The position numbers and the translations under genes were made by a program. Source: Micromonospora mirobrigensis (GTDB lineage Bacteria; Actinomycetota; Actinomycetes; Mycobacteriales; Micromonosporaceae). Taken from it: a stretch of 64,000 nucleotides of DNA. The stretch covers positions 372,001 to 436,000 of the forward strand of contig NZ_FMCX01000003.1 of the NCBI RefSeq assembly GCF_900091555.1, given 5' to 3'. This document shows, piece after piece, positions 32,710 through 41,767 of this stretch; positions within the stretch are counted from its first letter, which is position 1, and every line of letters begins with the position of its first letter. Under the pieces are notes generated by a model. It was not told where the DNA came from. It saw only the letters and a program-made list of their open reading frames with translations, and did no database searches.

Positions 32710-35700
32710 TCACCGCAGGCGGTAGGCCCCGATGATCCGCTCGGTCACCGTGTTGCCGTCCGCGTCCCGCGCGGCGGCCCGCAGCGAGACGAGCCCGGCC
32801 CGGTCGGGGTGGCGCACGACGGCAAGCCAGCCCAGCGGGGTGTGCCGCACCCGGGCCGACCGCCAGCTCCTGCCACCGTCGTACGACACGTCGACGGTGA
32901 GCGCCTTGAGCTTCGCCGCCGGCGCGCCGGGCTGCCGCTGCACCGCCACCGGAATGACGTACTCCCGGCCCTTCGGGGCGCTGTTGTCCGCCCGCAGCGG
33001 CGGCGTGAAGCGCACCGCCATCGCCGGCAGCCGCACCCAGTCGTCGCCGGCCACGTGCCCGGACCGGAACGTCCAGGCGGCCGAGACGTCGCTGCTCAGG
33101 TCGGTGAAGCCGCGGCGGGCCGAGGTCACCACCCGGTAGTCGGCCGCCCCCGGCGGCACGGTGAACTCGGCGTACCCGGCCGAGTCGCTCTCGGCGAGCA
33201 GCTTGCCGTTGCGGTACAGGGCGGTCCGCTCCGTGTCGTTCAGCGACCCGCCGGGGTGCCCGGCCGCGTCACTGTGCACCGGCAGGATCACCAGCAGCGT
33301 GTCACCGAGGCGGGTGATGCCCTGCTCCGGCCAGCGGGGCTGCGGGAACGACGGCCCGTACGGCGCCGAGTTCCACTCCTCGTGCGTGGTGCGGCCGGCC
33401 CGGTACGCGGTCGGCACCGACTCCAGCACGGCCTTGACGTCCAGCCAGCCCTCCTCGGTCGGGGTGCCGAAGTCCAGCTCCGAGGCCCAGCGCATCCCGG
33501 GGCTGGTGCTGTAGTGCTCGGTCCGCCGGCCGGGCACCGGCGTGGCGAGGATCAGCGCCGAGCCGCCCGTGTTGTAGCCGGACTCCGGCATGACGTACCG
33601 CTCGGCCTGCATCCCCGGATATCCACCCCGGAAGTGGTGCACCACGGTGGCCAGGTCCCGCCGCCGGTAGTCCCGGGCGAAGCCGGTCGGCATCCGGCCG
33701 GGGAAGACCTCACTCAGGGCGTACAGGTAGGGGCTGGTCCGCGTCCCGTCGCTCCACTGGCTGGAGAGACTGGCGACGAACCGGTCGGCGGAGACCCGGG
33801 GACCCTGGTGGGCGGTGTACAGCCCGTCGAAGCTGACCGCCCAGAGCCCGAATCCGTAGATCACGTCCTTGCCGTAGTAGGTGGTGCTCACGTCGATCAG
33901 TTCCGGGCTGGCGTCGGCACGGGGCACCGTCATCCGGACCGGCCGTCCGGCCCGCGCGGAGAGGGTGATCCGCTGGTCGTGGTCAACCACGAGGTCGGGC
34001 CGGGCGAGCATCGTGGTCTCGACCCAGTTGTCGGACTCGTCGGAGCGGACGATGAGGCTGTTGAGCGCGTACCGACCCTTGGGGACGCGGACGGTCGCCT
34101 CGGCGTCCGGCCCGTCGATGTCCAGGGGGAAGTCGAAGCGGTCCAGGTTGGCCAGCGAGGTGTAGTGCTCGTCGGAGGGCCGGCCGGACCGGTCCTCGTG
34201 CCGGATGGTCAGGTTGTAGCTCTCCACCTCCCGGTTCACCGCCAGCGGCGTGACCGCGACGGTGGTTCCGGCGCGGGCGACCAGCCGGCCGGTCCAGAAG
34301 CCGTCCGCCCCGCCGAGGCGGGTGTCGGCGGTGACGGTCACCTGGCCGGTGCCGCCGGCCGGCACGGTCAGCCGCGACGGGCTGACCCGGAACATCCCGG
34401 CCGGTGCGGTTCGCCCGCCCGGGCCGCTGATCTCGGTGCCGATCTCCAGGGTCAGCGGCGCGGTGCCGCCGTTGCGGTAGCGGACCGTCCGGGTGACCGG
34501 CGCGTCGTCGCCGTGCGGCCACAGCGCCTTGCCGAACGAGACGCTCGCCGGGTCGCTGGTGACCTGCTCGGTGATGGCGTGTGCCACGTCCACCCGGCCG
34601 GCGCCCTGCTGGAAGGCGGTCTGCGCCGGGTGCGGCTTCGCCGACGCCATCAGGAGGGCCTTGTATCGGCCGGCGTTCCAGCCGGGGTGCTGCTGGGCGA
34701 GGAGCGCGACCGCGCCGACCACGTGCGGGGTGGCCATCGAGGTGCCGGAGAGGGCCACGTACTTCTCCCCCACCGGGTCGCCGATCACGCCGTGGGCGGC
34801 CCGGGCGGCGACGATGTCGACGCCGGGGGCGGTGATGTCCGGCTTGATCGCGTCGTCACCGAGCCGCGGGCCGCGACTGGAGAAGTCGGCCAGCTCGTCG
34901 TTCCGGTCCACCGCGCCGACGGCGAGGGCGGCGTCGGCGCTGGCCGGCGAGCCGACCGAGCCGTCGGCCCCGTCGTTACCGGCGGCGGTGACGAAGAGGG
35001 TGCCGGTCTGCGCGGTCAGCGTCTGCACCGCCTGCTCCAGCGGGTCGATCTCCGGGGTGTCCCAGCCGCTGAGGCTCATGTTGACCACGGTGGCGTGCTT
35101 GTCGACGGCGGCCCACTGCATGCCGGCGAGGATGGCCGAGTCGGTGCAGCCCTCGTCCTCGCAGACCTTGCCGGAGAGCAGGGTGGCGTCCGGTGCGACG
35201 CCCCGGTACTTCCCGCCGGAGGCCGCGCCGCTGCCGGCGATGATGGAGGCCACGTGGGTGCCGTGTCCGACCGTGTCGTCGTTCTCGGGCACCGCGCTGA
35301 AGTTGCGGGCCTCGGCGACCCGGCCGGCCAGGTCGAGGTGGGTGAGGTCGACGCCGGTGTCGAGCACCGCGACGGTCACGCCCTTGCCGGTGAAGCCGGC
35401 CTTGTACGCGGCGGGCGCACCGATCTGCGGCACGCTGTGGTCGAGGGTGACCCGCCGCCTCCCGTCGAGCCAGATCCGGTCGACACCCCCTGCCGTGTCG
35501 ACCCGGGCGCCGGCCCGTCCGGCGGTGAGGCCGGCCCAGACGCCTGCGGTGTCGGTCTTCGTCGCCACCAGCGCCGCGCCGCCGATCGCGGGCAGCTCGC
35601 GGGTCACCCGGGCGCCGGCGACCGGGGCCGCCGCCCGCCGGGCCACCCCCTGCCGGTACGACACCAGCAGCGGCAGCGTGTCCCGGTGCGCGTCGTCGTA

Positions 35701-36066
35701 GCCGGCGGCGACCAGCCCCGTGACGTCGAAGAGCCGCCGGTCGACCCGGCCGGCGCGGATCAGCGGCAGCGCGTCCTGCGGGAGCACGGTGAGATGGTCG
35801 CGTTCGCGGCGGACCAGGAAGTTGACGTGCGAGCGGCCGGCGCCGGGGCGTACGGCGGCGCGGCCGTCCGGGGTGACGGTGACCCGGTCACCGGTGAGCA
35901 GGGTGACGGTCGCCGGCCGCCCGGTGACCGGGGGTGCGGCCGGGGCGGCGGTGGCCGGGCCGGCCGGTGCGGCGGCCGGTGGTGCGGCGGAGACCGGCGT
36001 CTGCCCGCCGATCACCATCCCGAGCGTGAGGCCGAGTGCGGCCAGTTTTCTTCTGCTTCGGGGCAA
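32710..36066 (-). CDS. Secreted S8-family serine peptidase (subtilase), 1118 residues
   Basis: Signal peptide at about 1-28 (LGLTLGMVIGGQTPVSA), then a propeptide-like region to about 200. The subtilisin triad is D236 (VLDTG), H268 (VGHGTH) and S443 (LSGTSMATPH), with oxyanion N in AAGNDG (near 364). A long C-terminal part of about 600 residues is probably beta-rich and extracellular. It starts at TTG 36066 behind AGGAGGAGG. The upstream region has a 21-bp palindrome and direct repeats. It is a typical actinomycete extracellular protease; substrate unknown. Confidence 0.92.
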   Translation of the reverse strand: MPRSRRKLAALGLTLGMVIGGQTPVSAAPPAAAPAGPATAAPAAPPVTGRPATVTLLTGDRVTVTPDGRAAVRPGAGRSHVNFLVRRERDHLTVLPQDALPLIRAGRVDRRLFDVTGLVAAGYDDAHRDTLPLLVSYRQGVARRAAAPVAGARVTRELPAIGGAALVATKTDTAGVWAGLTAGRAGARVDTAGGVDRIWLDGRRRVTLDHSVPQIGAPAAYKAGFTGKGVTVAVLDTGVDLTHLDLAGRVAEARNFSAVPENDDTVGHGTHVASIIAGSGAASGGKYRGVAPDATLLSGKVCEDEGCTDSAILAGMQWAAVDKHATVVNMSLSGWDTPEIDPLEQAVQTLTAQTGTLFVTAAGNDGADGSVGSPASADAALAVGAVDRNDELADFSSRGPRLGDDAIKPDITAPGVDIVAARAAHGVIGDPVGEKYVALSGTSMATPHVVGAVALLAQQHPGWNAGRYKALLMASAKPHPAQTAFQQGAGRVDVAHAITEQVTSDPASVSFGKALWPHGDDAPVTRTVRYRNGGTAPLTLEIGTEISGPGGRTAPAGMFRVSPSRLTVPAGGTGQVTVTADTRLGGADGFWTGRLVARAGTTVAVTPLAVNREVESYNLTIRHEDRSGRPSDEHYTSLANLDRFDFPLDIDGPDAEATVRVPKGRYALNSLIVRSDESDNWVETTMLARPDLVVDHDQRITLSARAGRPVRMTVPRADASPELIDVSTTYYGKDVIYGFGLWAVSFDGLYTAHQGPRVSADRFVASLSSQWSDGTRTSPYLYALSEVFPGRMPTGFARDYRRRDLATVVHHFRGGYPGMQAERYVMPESGYNTGGSALILATPVPGRRTEHYSTSPGMRWASELDFGTPTEEGWLDVKAVLESVPTAYRAGRTTHEEWNSAPYGPSFPQPRWPEQGITRLGDTLLVILPVHSDAAGHPGGSLNDTERTALYRNGKLLAESDSAGYAEFTVPPGAADYRVVTSARRGFTDLSSDVSAAWTFRSGHVAGDDWVRLPAMAVRFTPPLRADNSAPKGREYVIPVAVQRQPGAPAAKLKALTVDVSYDGGRSWRSARVRHTPLGWLAVVRHPDRAGLVSLRAAARDADGNTVTERIIGAYRLR

Positions 36067-36087
36067 CGGTTCCTCCTCCTGAGGCGT

Positions 36088-36146
36088 CTACATCGATGGG
36101 AGCTACATCGATGGATCGCCTCAGGATTGCATACCAGGTATGCAAT
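36088..36146 (-). promoter_or_regulatory. Subtilase operator region: direct repeats and a 21-bp palindrome
   Basis: CTACATCGATGG occurs twice, at 36088-36099 and 36103-36114, 15 bp apart. A perfect 21-bp palindrome (ATTGCATACC-A-GGTATGCAAT) spans 36126-36146, about 60 bp before the start codon. Its inner CATACC-N-GGTATG is shared with 30265-30277. Confidence 0.6.
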
Positions 36147-36209
36147 ATGTAGTCGCCAAGCCGACATAACCGCCCCAAGACTCCCAACCGCATCAGGCAT
36201 GATCGGCCG

Positions 36210-36764
36210 ATGGCATCCATGAAGGAACGCATGCTGGCCGGCGAGCCCTACATCGCCGAGGGCCCCGAGATCATGGCCGACCTGGACCGGGCGGCCCGAC
36301 TGGCCGAACGCTTCAACACCAGTTCCGCGAGCGACCCGCAGGGCCGGCTGGCGGCCCTGAAGGAGCTGCTCGGCTCCGTCGGCGAGGAGACCTGGGTACG
36401 CCCACCCTTCCACTGCGACTACGGCGCCCACATCCACCTCGGCCCCCGCTGCTTCGTCAACTTCAACGCGGTCTTCCTCGACATCGCCCCGATCACCATC
36501 GGCGCCGACGTCCAGATCGGACCGAACGTCCAACTGCTCACCGCCACCCACCCGGTCGAGCCGGAGGCCCGCCGGGCCAAGTGGGAGGGCTCCGCCCCGA
36601 TCACCATCGAGGACAACGTCTGGCTGGGCGGCGGCGTCATCGTGCTGGCCGGCGTGACCATCGGCGCCAACACGGTGGTCGGCGCCGGCGCGGTGGTGAC
36701 CCGCGACCTGCCACCCAACGTGGTCGCCGTGGGCAACCCGGCGAGGCCGACCCGCACCCTGTAG
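36210..36764 (+). CDS. Hexapeptide-repeat sugar O-acetyltransferase (Maa/LacA family)
   Basis: A 184-residue protein. Residues 1-60 match the Mac N-terminal domain (KERMLAGEPYIA), followed by left-handed beta-helix repeats and the catalytic-His segment LLTATHPVEPEARRAKWE. It transfers acetyl from acetyl-CoA to a sugar hydroxyl, as maltose or galactoside acetyltransferases do. ATG 36210 has CATGAT 6 nt upstream, so it may be leaderless. It diverges from the subtilase gene. Confidence 0.9.
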   Translation: MASMKERMLAGEPYIAEGPEIMADLDRAARLAERFNTSSASDPQGRLAALKELLGSVGEETWVRPPFHCDYGAHIHLGPRCFVNFNAVFLDIAPITIGADVQIGPNVQLLTATHPVEPEARRAKWEGSAPITIEDNVWLGGGVIVLAGVTIGANTVVGAGAVVTRDLPPNVVAVGNPARPTRTL

Positions 36765-36860
36765 AGCGGCACTGAAATGCGAAAACGGCAGATCTGGGGG
36801 TAGCGGAACCGGTCCAGCAGGAGCACTCTGGGTAATGGAAGCGTTACCGGGAGGCACGAC

Positions 36861-39428
36861 ATGGTGGAGCGGGTGCTGGAGCTGCGGGTGCACGGGGTCT
36901 CCAACACCCCACCCCAGCAGCTCCTCGGACTGACGCCGGAACCGGGTGGCACCGGCCCGCAACCGTGGCTGGTAGCCGGCGGTGCGGTCACCGGCTTCTA
37001 CCGGTCCACCGCCGCCCGGCCGGACGACCCGGTCGCCGTCGAGGCGTACAGCTGGGGGCAGTTGACCTCCGGCGCACGGACCGCGCGCGACGTGGAACGG
37101 GCGCTCTGGACGGTGCTGCTGCCGTTCACCCTGGCCAACGTCGCCCTCTACGCCCGACCCGGGATCCCGGCGGACCCGGACCGGGAGCGGTGGGGCAGCC
37201 GGTCCGGGATCACGGCCTGGCTGATCCGGCTGTTCTGCCTGAGCCTCACCGCCACCCTGGTGGTCAGCGTGACCGGCATCGGCGTCGACCTGATCGCCTG
37301 GCAGTGCGTGGACCGCGGCTGCCTCGCCCAGCTCCCCGGGCCGTGGGAGTTCCTCGCCGACGGCTGGTGGCGCGAGGGCACCCGGGCGCTCGCCGCCGGC
37401 CTGCTGCTGCCGCTGGCCCTGCTCGTCCTGCTGGGCCTCGTCACCTGGCGCACCTACCAGTACGAGGCCGAGATGCCCGCCCGACCCCGCTCGGCCGGCC
37501 GGGACGCCGAACCGGAGGCCGAGCCGGCGGCCAACCCCCTGCAGGACCCCACGTTCTGGTGCGGGGAAGGGCAACTTCGCCGGGCCGCCGTGCTGCACCT
37601 GTGCACCGGCGCGGTGGCGGCGGCGGCGGTGCCCCTGGCCGCGGTGATCCTGATGGACCCACCCCGGGGTGGCCGGGCCGCCGTGGCCTGGCCGACCGTC
37701 GCCGTCCTCGGCACGGTCCTGGTGATCGCCGTGGTGGCCGTCGGGCGGCCCTACCTGAGCCGGCGCGCCGGGGACACCCCGCTGGGACCGTGGAGCCTGG
37801 CGGTCGCCGCCCTCACCGGCCTGGGGCTGGCCGGGACCTTCCTGCTCCTGCTGCTGCCCGACGGCCCCGCCGGCCCACCCCTGACCGACCTGCGACCGCC
37901 CGTCGGGTGCACCCTGGACGCCGACATCGCGGGCTGCGGGGCCGACCGGTCGCTGCCCGGTTACGACGGCATGGTCGCCTGGCTCGCCAGCTACCAGGTC
38001 CTGCTGCTGATGGCCATCGGCGCCGTGGCCCGGTCCGGCCGCCGTGGACTCCTCCCCCCGGTCCTGGCCGGCCTCCTGTTGGCACCCGCGGTGACCTGGC
38101 TCGAACGCGGTCTGCCGGGACTGCCGCCGGCCCCGGACGGGCTGGCGGCGTGGATGTTCGCCGTGCCCGCCCTGGCGGTGGCCGGCACCGGACTGCTGCT
38201 GCCCCCGACCCGGGACGACGGCGACCACCAACCGCTCGGACCGCGTACCGGCATCGCCTGGGGTCGGCGCGGCCCGGCGCTCATCGCCGGCTTCGGCTGG
38301 CTGCTGGCGATCGCCTACTGCGCGGGCCTGCTCTCCTGGGTCACCGACCGGCTCGACGGCGGGACGGGCCCGCACGGAGGGCCGGCGGTACGGCCACCGG
38401 AGCCGGTGCTCTGGGCCGGCCTGGCGTGCGTGGTGGCACTGCTCGCCCTCGGCGGCGTCGCGCTGCGCGCCGGGATGCTCTTCCACACCCTGCGCCGCCG
38501 CGAGTACGCCCGACTGGCCCGGCACGCCGACGGGCTCTCCGCACACGACCTGCGGCGGTGCCGCGACGTCGCCCGGTTCCGGGCGCTGCACCGCCTCGTC
38601 GGCGACCACGGCGTACGACTGATCGGCTGCCATGCCACGGTCAGCGCGGTGCTGGTGACGCTCAGCTGCGCGGCCGCCCTCTCCCGGGACCGGCCAGCCG
38701 TCGCACCGGCGACCGGCTGGTGGGGCGCCCTGGACCGGGTCGCCGACGTGGGCGACTCGATGCTGGCCTGGCTGCCGCTGGTGATCGCCGGAGTGGGCCT
38801 GCTGGTCTACCGCAACGACACCGTACGCCGCACGGTGGGCGTGTTCTGGGACGTCGGCACCTTCTGGCCCCGGGCGGCGCACCCGCTCGCCCCACCCAGC
38901 TATGCCGAACGCGCCGTGCCGGAGTTGCAGACCCGGATCGCCGGGCTGCTCGGGCTGGCCCCGAACGACCCCAGCCGGATGGACGGGGTGATCCTCTCCG
39001 GGCACAGCCAGGGCGCGGTCATCTGCGCCGCGGTGCTGTTCCAACTGCCGTCCCGCTGGCGGCGGCACACCTGGTTCTTCTCCTACGGCTGCCAGCTCAC
39101 CCGCCTCTACGGGCGGGTCTTCCCCGCCTACTTCGGCCCGGAACGGCTACGGGTGCTCGCCACGGCGCTCACCCCGCCCGCCGGGTACGTCGCCTGGACC
39201 AACTTCTGGCGGGACACCGACCCGCTCGGCTGGCCGGTCGACGCGGGCGAACGGGACGTCCCGGTGGCCGACCCGGAGGCCCTGCACCCCAGCGGGGGCG
39301 AGGTGGCCGACCCACCGATCCGCAACCACAGCGGCTATCCCGAGGCGGTGGAGTTCCGGCGGGAACGGGCGGTGGTGGCCCGGCTGCTGCGCCGGGCCGT
39401 CCCGTCACCCCGCGAGCGGGTCGGCTAG
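36861..39428 (+). CDS. 855-residue polytopic membrane protein with serine-hydrolase (alpha/beta hydrolase-like) signature
   Basis: No named family recognised. Residues 3-18 (ERVLELRVHGVSNTPP) look like the first strand and HG oxyanion motif of an alpha/beta hydrolase. About ten hydrophobic helices follow (from about 85 to 650), with a charged loop near 210-235. The C-terminal part has the nucleophile elbow GHSQG (714-718, Ser716), an Asp candidate in RDTDPLGW, and a His candidate in IRNHSGYPE. The hydrolase fold thus seems to be split by a membrane domain. ATG 36861 follows GGGAGG. The 3' end overlaps the convergent kinase gene by 24 bp. It may be a membrane lipase or esterase. Confidence 0.65.
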   Translation: MVERVLELRVHGVSNTPPQQLLGLTPEPGGTGPQPWLVAGGAVTGFYRSTAARPDDPVAVEAYSWGQLTSGARTARDVERALWTVLLPFTLANVALYARPGIPADPDRERWGSRSGITAWLIRLFCLSLTATLVVSVTGIGVDLIAWQCVDRGCLAQLPGPWEFLADGWWREGTRALAAGLLLPLALLVLLGLVTWRTYQYEAEMPARPRSAGRDAEPEAEPAANPLQDPTFWCGEGQLRRAAVLHLCTGAVAAAAVPLAAVILMDPPRGGRAAVAWPTVAVLGTVLVIAVVAVGRPYLSRRAGDTPLGPWSLAVAALTGLGLAGTFLLLLLPDGPAGPPLTDLRPPVGCTLDADIAGCGADRSLPGYDGMVAWLASYQVLLLMAIGAVARSGRRGLLPPVLAGLLLAPAVTWLERGLPGLPPAPDGLAAWMFAVPALAVAGTGLLLPPTRDDGDHQPLGPRTGIAWGRRGPALIAGFGWLLAIAYCAGLLSWVTDRLDGGTGPHGGPAVRPPEPVLWAGLACVVALLALGGVALRAGMLFHTLRRREYARLARHADGLSAHDLRRCRDVARFRALHRLVGDHGVRLIGCHATVSAVLVTLSCAAALSRDRPAVAPATGWWGALDRVADVGDSMLAWLPLVIAGVGLLVYRNDTVRRTVGVFWDVGTFWPRAAHPLAPPSYAERAVPELQTRIAGLLGLAPNDPSRMDGVILSGHSQGAVICAAVLFQLPSRWRRHTWFFSYGCQLTRLYGRVFPAYFGPERLRVLATALTPPAGYVAWTNFWRDTDPLGWPVDAGERDVPVADPEALHPSGGEVADPPIRNHSGYPEAVEFRRERAVVARLLRRAVPSPRERVG

Positions 39429-40052
39429 CCGGACCACCAGGTCGGCCCGGCCGGCGGTGCCGGCGACCAGCGCCGCGTTCCGTTCGTCGGTGCCCAGCGC
39501 CCACTGTCGGGCCTGCTCCGGCGACCGCCCGTACGCCTCGTGCCGGGCGGTCAGCCGGCGCAACCGCAGCTCCGCGTCCAGATCGAGGAACCAGGCCTGG
39601 TGCAGCAGCGCCCGCACCTCGTCCCACGGGTATTCCGGCAGCAGCAGGTAGTTGCCCTCGGTCACCACCAGCGTCACCTCGGGCGGCACCGCGATCGCCC
39701 CGGCCACCGGCTCCTCCAGGTCCCGGCGGAACTGCGGAGCGTACACGGTGGTGGGTTCCAGTCGGCGCAGCCGACGCAGCAGCGCCACGAAGCCGTACGC
39801 GTCGAAGGTGTCGACGGCGCCCTTGCGGGCGTCCCGGCCCAGCCGGCGCAGCTCGACCTGGGCCAGGTGGAAGCCGTCCATCGGCACCAGCGCCGCGGTC
39901 GGGCCGACCGCCGCGACCACCCGCTCGGCCAGGGTGGACTTGCCCGCGCCGGGCGCCCCGGCGATGCCCAGCAGCTGCCGTGGACCGTCGGCGGCCAGCG
40001 CCCGGGCCCGGTCCACCAGGTCGTCGAGCGTAAGGATGTCGGCCTCGGGCAT
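39405..40052 (-). CDS. Nucleoside/uridine kinase-like P-loop protein (PRK09270-type)
   Basis: A 215-residue P-loop kinase with Walker A GAPGAGKS (32-39), VPMDGFHLAQVEL as the substrate and Mg-binding region, and VVTEGNYLLL as the Walker-B-like strand. It resembles uridine kinase, pantothenate kinase and the FrcK-type nucleoside/sugar kinases of the PRK09270 group. Phosphate acceptor cannot be decided. ATG 40052 overlaps the stop of the SIMPL gene (TGATG), so translation is coupled. Confidence 0.85.
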   Translation of the reverse strand: MPEADILTLDDLVDRARALAADGPRQLLGIAGAPGAGKSTLAERVVAAVGPTAALVPMDGFHLAQVELRRLGRDARKGAVDTFDAYGFVALLRRLRRLEPTTVYAPQFRRDLEEPVAGAIAVPPEVTLVVTEGNYLLLPEYPWDEVRALLHQAWFLDLDAELRLRRLTARHEAYGRSPEQARQWALGTDERNAALVAGTAGRADLVVRLADPLAG

Positions 40053-40693
40053 CAGCTCAGCGCCGGTTCGCTGATCGTGAAGCGGGCCAGCACGACGGCG
40101 TTGACGCCCTGCGGCTGCGGGTCCAGGTCCAGCTCCGGCGGGCCGCCACCGGCGCCGCCGCCCTTGAACGCCCGGGCCATCATCGGCACGCCGGCGCCGT
40201 CGGTGTCGGAGAGCTCCAGCAGGCCGGTCACCCGGGCGCCGAGCGCCTCGGCGTACTCCCGGGCGCGGGCCAGCGCGTCGGCGATCGCCGCGTGCCGGGC
40301 CTCGCGGTACGCCGGGCTGTCCGGGCGCAGTGACCACCACGGCCCGGAGACCTCGACCTGGTCCTGGTCGGCCAGGCGGAGCATCAGCTCACCCAGGTCG
40401 GTGAAGTCGGTGACGGTGACCGTGGTGGCGACCCGCCCGTGGTAGGCCACCACCCGTTCCCCGGAACGCTTGGTCTCCGGCCGCACCCGCAGGTCACCGG
40501 TCTCCCGGTGGGCGATCAGGGGCCCGTACGAGTCGAGCAGCACCCGCACCGCGGCGGTCCGTTCGGCCAGCCGGGTCAGGGTGGCCTCCCGGTCCCGGTC
40601 CCGGGCCGACGCGGTCACCGTGAACCGGGCCAGCTCGGGCGCCACCTCCCGGTACGCCTCGCCGCGTACCGCCACGACCGGAGCGTCCACCAT
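40052..40693 (-). CDS. SIMPL (DUF541) domain protein
   Basis: A 213-residue protein. It starts VVAVRGEAYREVAPELARFTV, the SIMPL opening strand, and ends with the conserved N-AV-LARFTI strand. Unlike many SIMPL proteins, it has no signal peptide and seems to be cytosolic. A Gly/Pro-rich stretch near 180-195 precedes the last strand. Function unknown. The ATG at 40693 has TAGGGT 7 nt upstream (40701-40706). It is the first gene of a two-gene unit with the kinase. Confidence 0.85.
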   Translation of the reverse strand: MVDAPVVAVRGEAYREVAPELARFTVTASARDRDREATLTRLAERTAAVRVLLDSYGPLIAHRETGDLRVRPETKRSGERVVAYHGRVATTVTVTDFTDLGELMLRLADQDQVEVSGPWWSLRPDSPAYREARHAAIADALARAREYAEALGARVTGLLELSDTDGAGVPMMARAFKGGGAGGGPPELDLDPQPQGVNAVVLARFTISEPALS

Positions 40694-40700
40694 GACCAAC

Positions 40701-40706
40701 ACCCTA
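40701..40706 (-). promoter_or_regulatory. -10 element TAGGGT for the SIMPL-kinase unit, leaderless
   Basis: On the minus strand TAGGGT is 7 nt from the ATG at 40693. Confidence 0.5.
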
Positions 40707-40740
40707 GTCGCCGGAGACCGGACGCGCCTCGGCGTCGGGG

Positions 40741-41754
40741 TCAGGCCGGGCGGAGCCCCCGGTACGCGACCACGCCGCCGGCCACCCGGCAGTCGGTGAG
40801 GTGTCCCCCGGCCGTCCCGAGGTCGCACAGCCAGGCCACCTCGTCGGCCGGGTCGGCGTCCAGCGGGAAGTCGGCGCGGACCGGGCGCGACCCAGCGGCC
40901 GCGACGGCAGCCCGGGCGGTGGCCGCCCGCTGGTAGCCGGCGACCAGCGCGGCCCGGTCGTCCCGCCGCAGCGCGGTGGCCAGCTCGTCCAGCGCGGCCC
41001 GCACCTCGTCCAGCTGGGCCAGCACCTCGTCCCGGTTGTCCAGCAGCATGTTGGCGGTGCGCGGGGCCGGGGTGCCGGCGACCCGGGTGCCGTCCCGGAA
41101 GCTCCCCGCCGCCAGGGAGAGCACGGCGTCGCGCACCGGGGAGGCGTCGACGGCGCCGGCCAGGCCCCCCGCCAGCAGGTGCGGCACGTGCGAGGAGAGC
41201 GCCACCACCCGGTCGTGCACCACCGCGTCCATCGGCACCACCCGGGCGCGGAAGACCTCCCGCAGCAGCGCGGTCAGCACCCGGAACCGCCCGATCCCCG
41301 CCGGGTCCGGGCAGAGCACCCAGGCCGCGCCGGTGAAGAGGTCGGGGCTGGCCGCGGCGAGGCCGGCCCGCTCCGTACCGGCCATCGGGTGGCCGGGAAC
41401 GAACCGGCCGGCCAGGCCGTGCGCGGCGGCGAAGGCGGCCACCGCGCGCTTGGTGCTGCCGACGTCGGTGAGCACGCAGTCCGGGCCGGTGACGGCGGCC
41501 ACCTGGGCCAGGGTCGCCGTGAGCGTGGGCAGCGGGCCGCAGAGGAAGACCACGTCCCGGCCGGCCACCGCCTGCGCGATGGTGTCCGGGCTGGCCAGTC
41601 CCCGGTCACGGGCCAGCGCCCGGGTGGCCGGGTCCGGGTCCCAGGCGGCCACGTCCAGGCCGGCCTGACGCAGCCGCAGCAGCACCGAACCGCCGATCAG
41701 TCCGGTGCCGACCACCGCCGCCCGCGGCGGCGCGCCCGTTCCACCGTCGCCCAT
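40741..41754 (-). CDS. tyrA: Prephenate dehydrogenase
   Basis: A 337-residue NAD(P)-dependent dehydrogenase with the dinucleotide motif GTGLIGGS (16-23), the TDVGSTKRA strand and the substrate-binding GRFVPGHPMAGTE motif. It converts prephenate (or arogenate) to the tyrosine precursor. No ACT domain is seen at the C-terminus. The gene lies 13 bp after dapC on the same strand and may be co-transcribed with fdxA and dapC. Confidence 0.9.
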   Translation of the reverse strand: MGDGGTGAPPRAAVVGTGLIGGSVLLRLRQAGLDVAAWDPDPATRALARDRGLASPDTIAQAVAGRDVVFLCGPLPTLTATLAQVAAVTGPDCVLTDVGSTKRAVAAFAAAHGLAGRFVPGHPMAGTERAGLAAASPDLFTGAAWVLCPDPAGIGRFRVLTALLREVFRARVVPMDAVVHDRVVALSSHVPHLLAGGLAGAVDASPVRDAVLSLAAGSFRDGTRVAGTPAPRTANMLLDNRDEVLAQLDEVRAALDELATALRRDDRAALVAGYQRAATARAAVAAAGSRPVRADFPLDADPADEVAWLCDLGTAGGHLTDCRVAGGVVAYRGLRPA

Positions 41755-41767
41755 GGTGGTCGGGCCG

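Noticed and set aside
36012..39068. Minus-strand open frame of about 1000 codons opposite the 855-residue membrane protein
   Set aside because: The plus-strand frame has a ribosome-binding site, transmembrane segments and a GHSQG motif; the minus frame has only Gly/Arg/Gln-rich shadow sequence.
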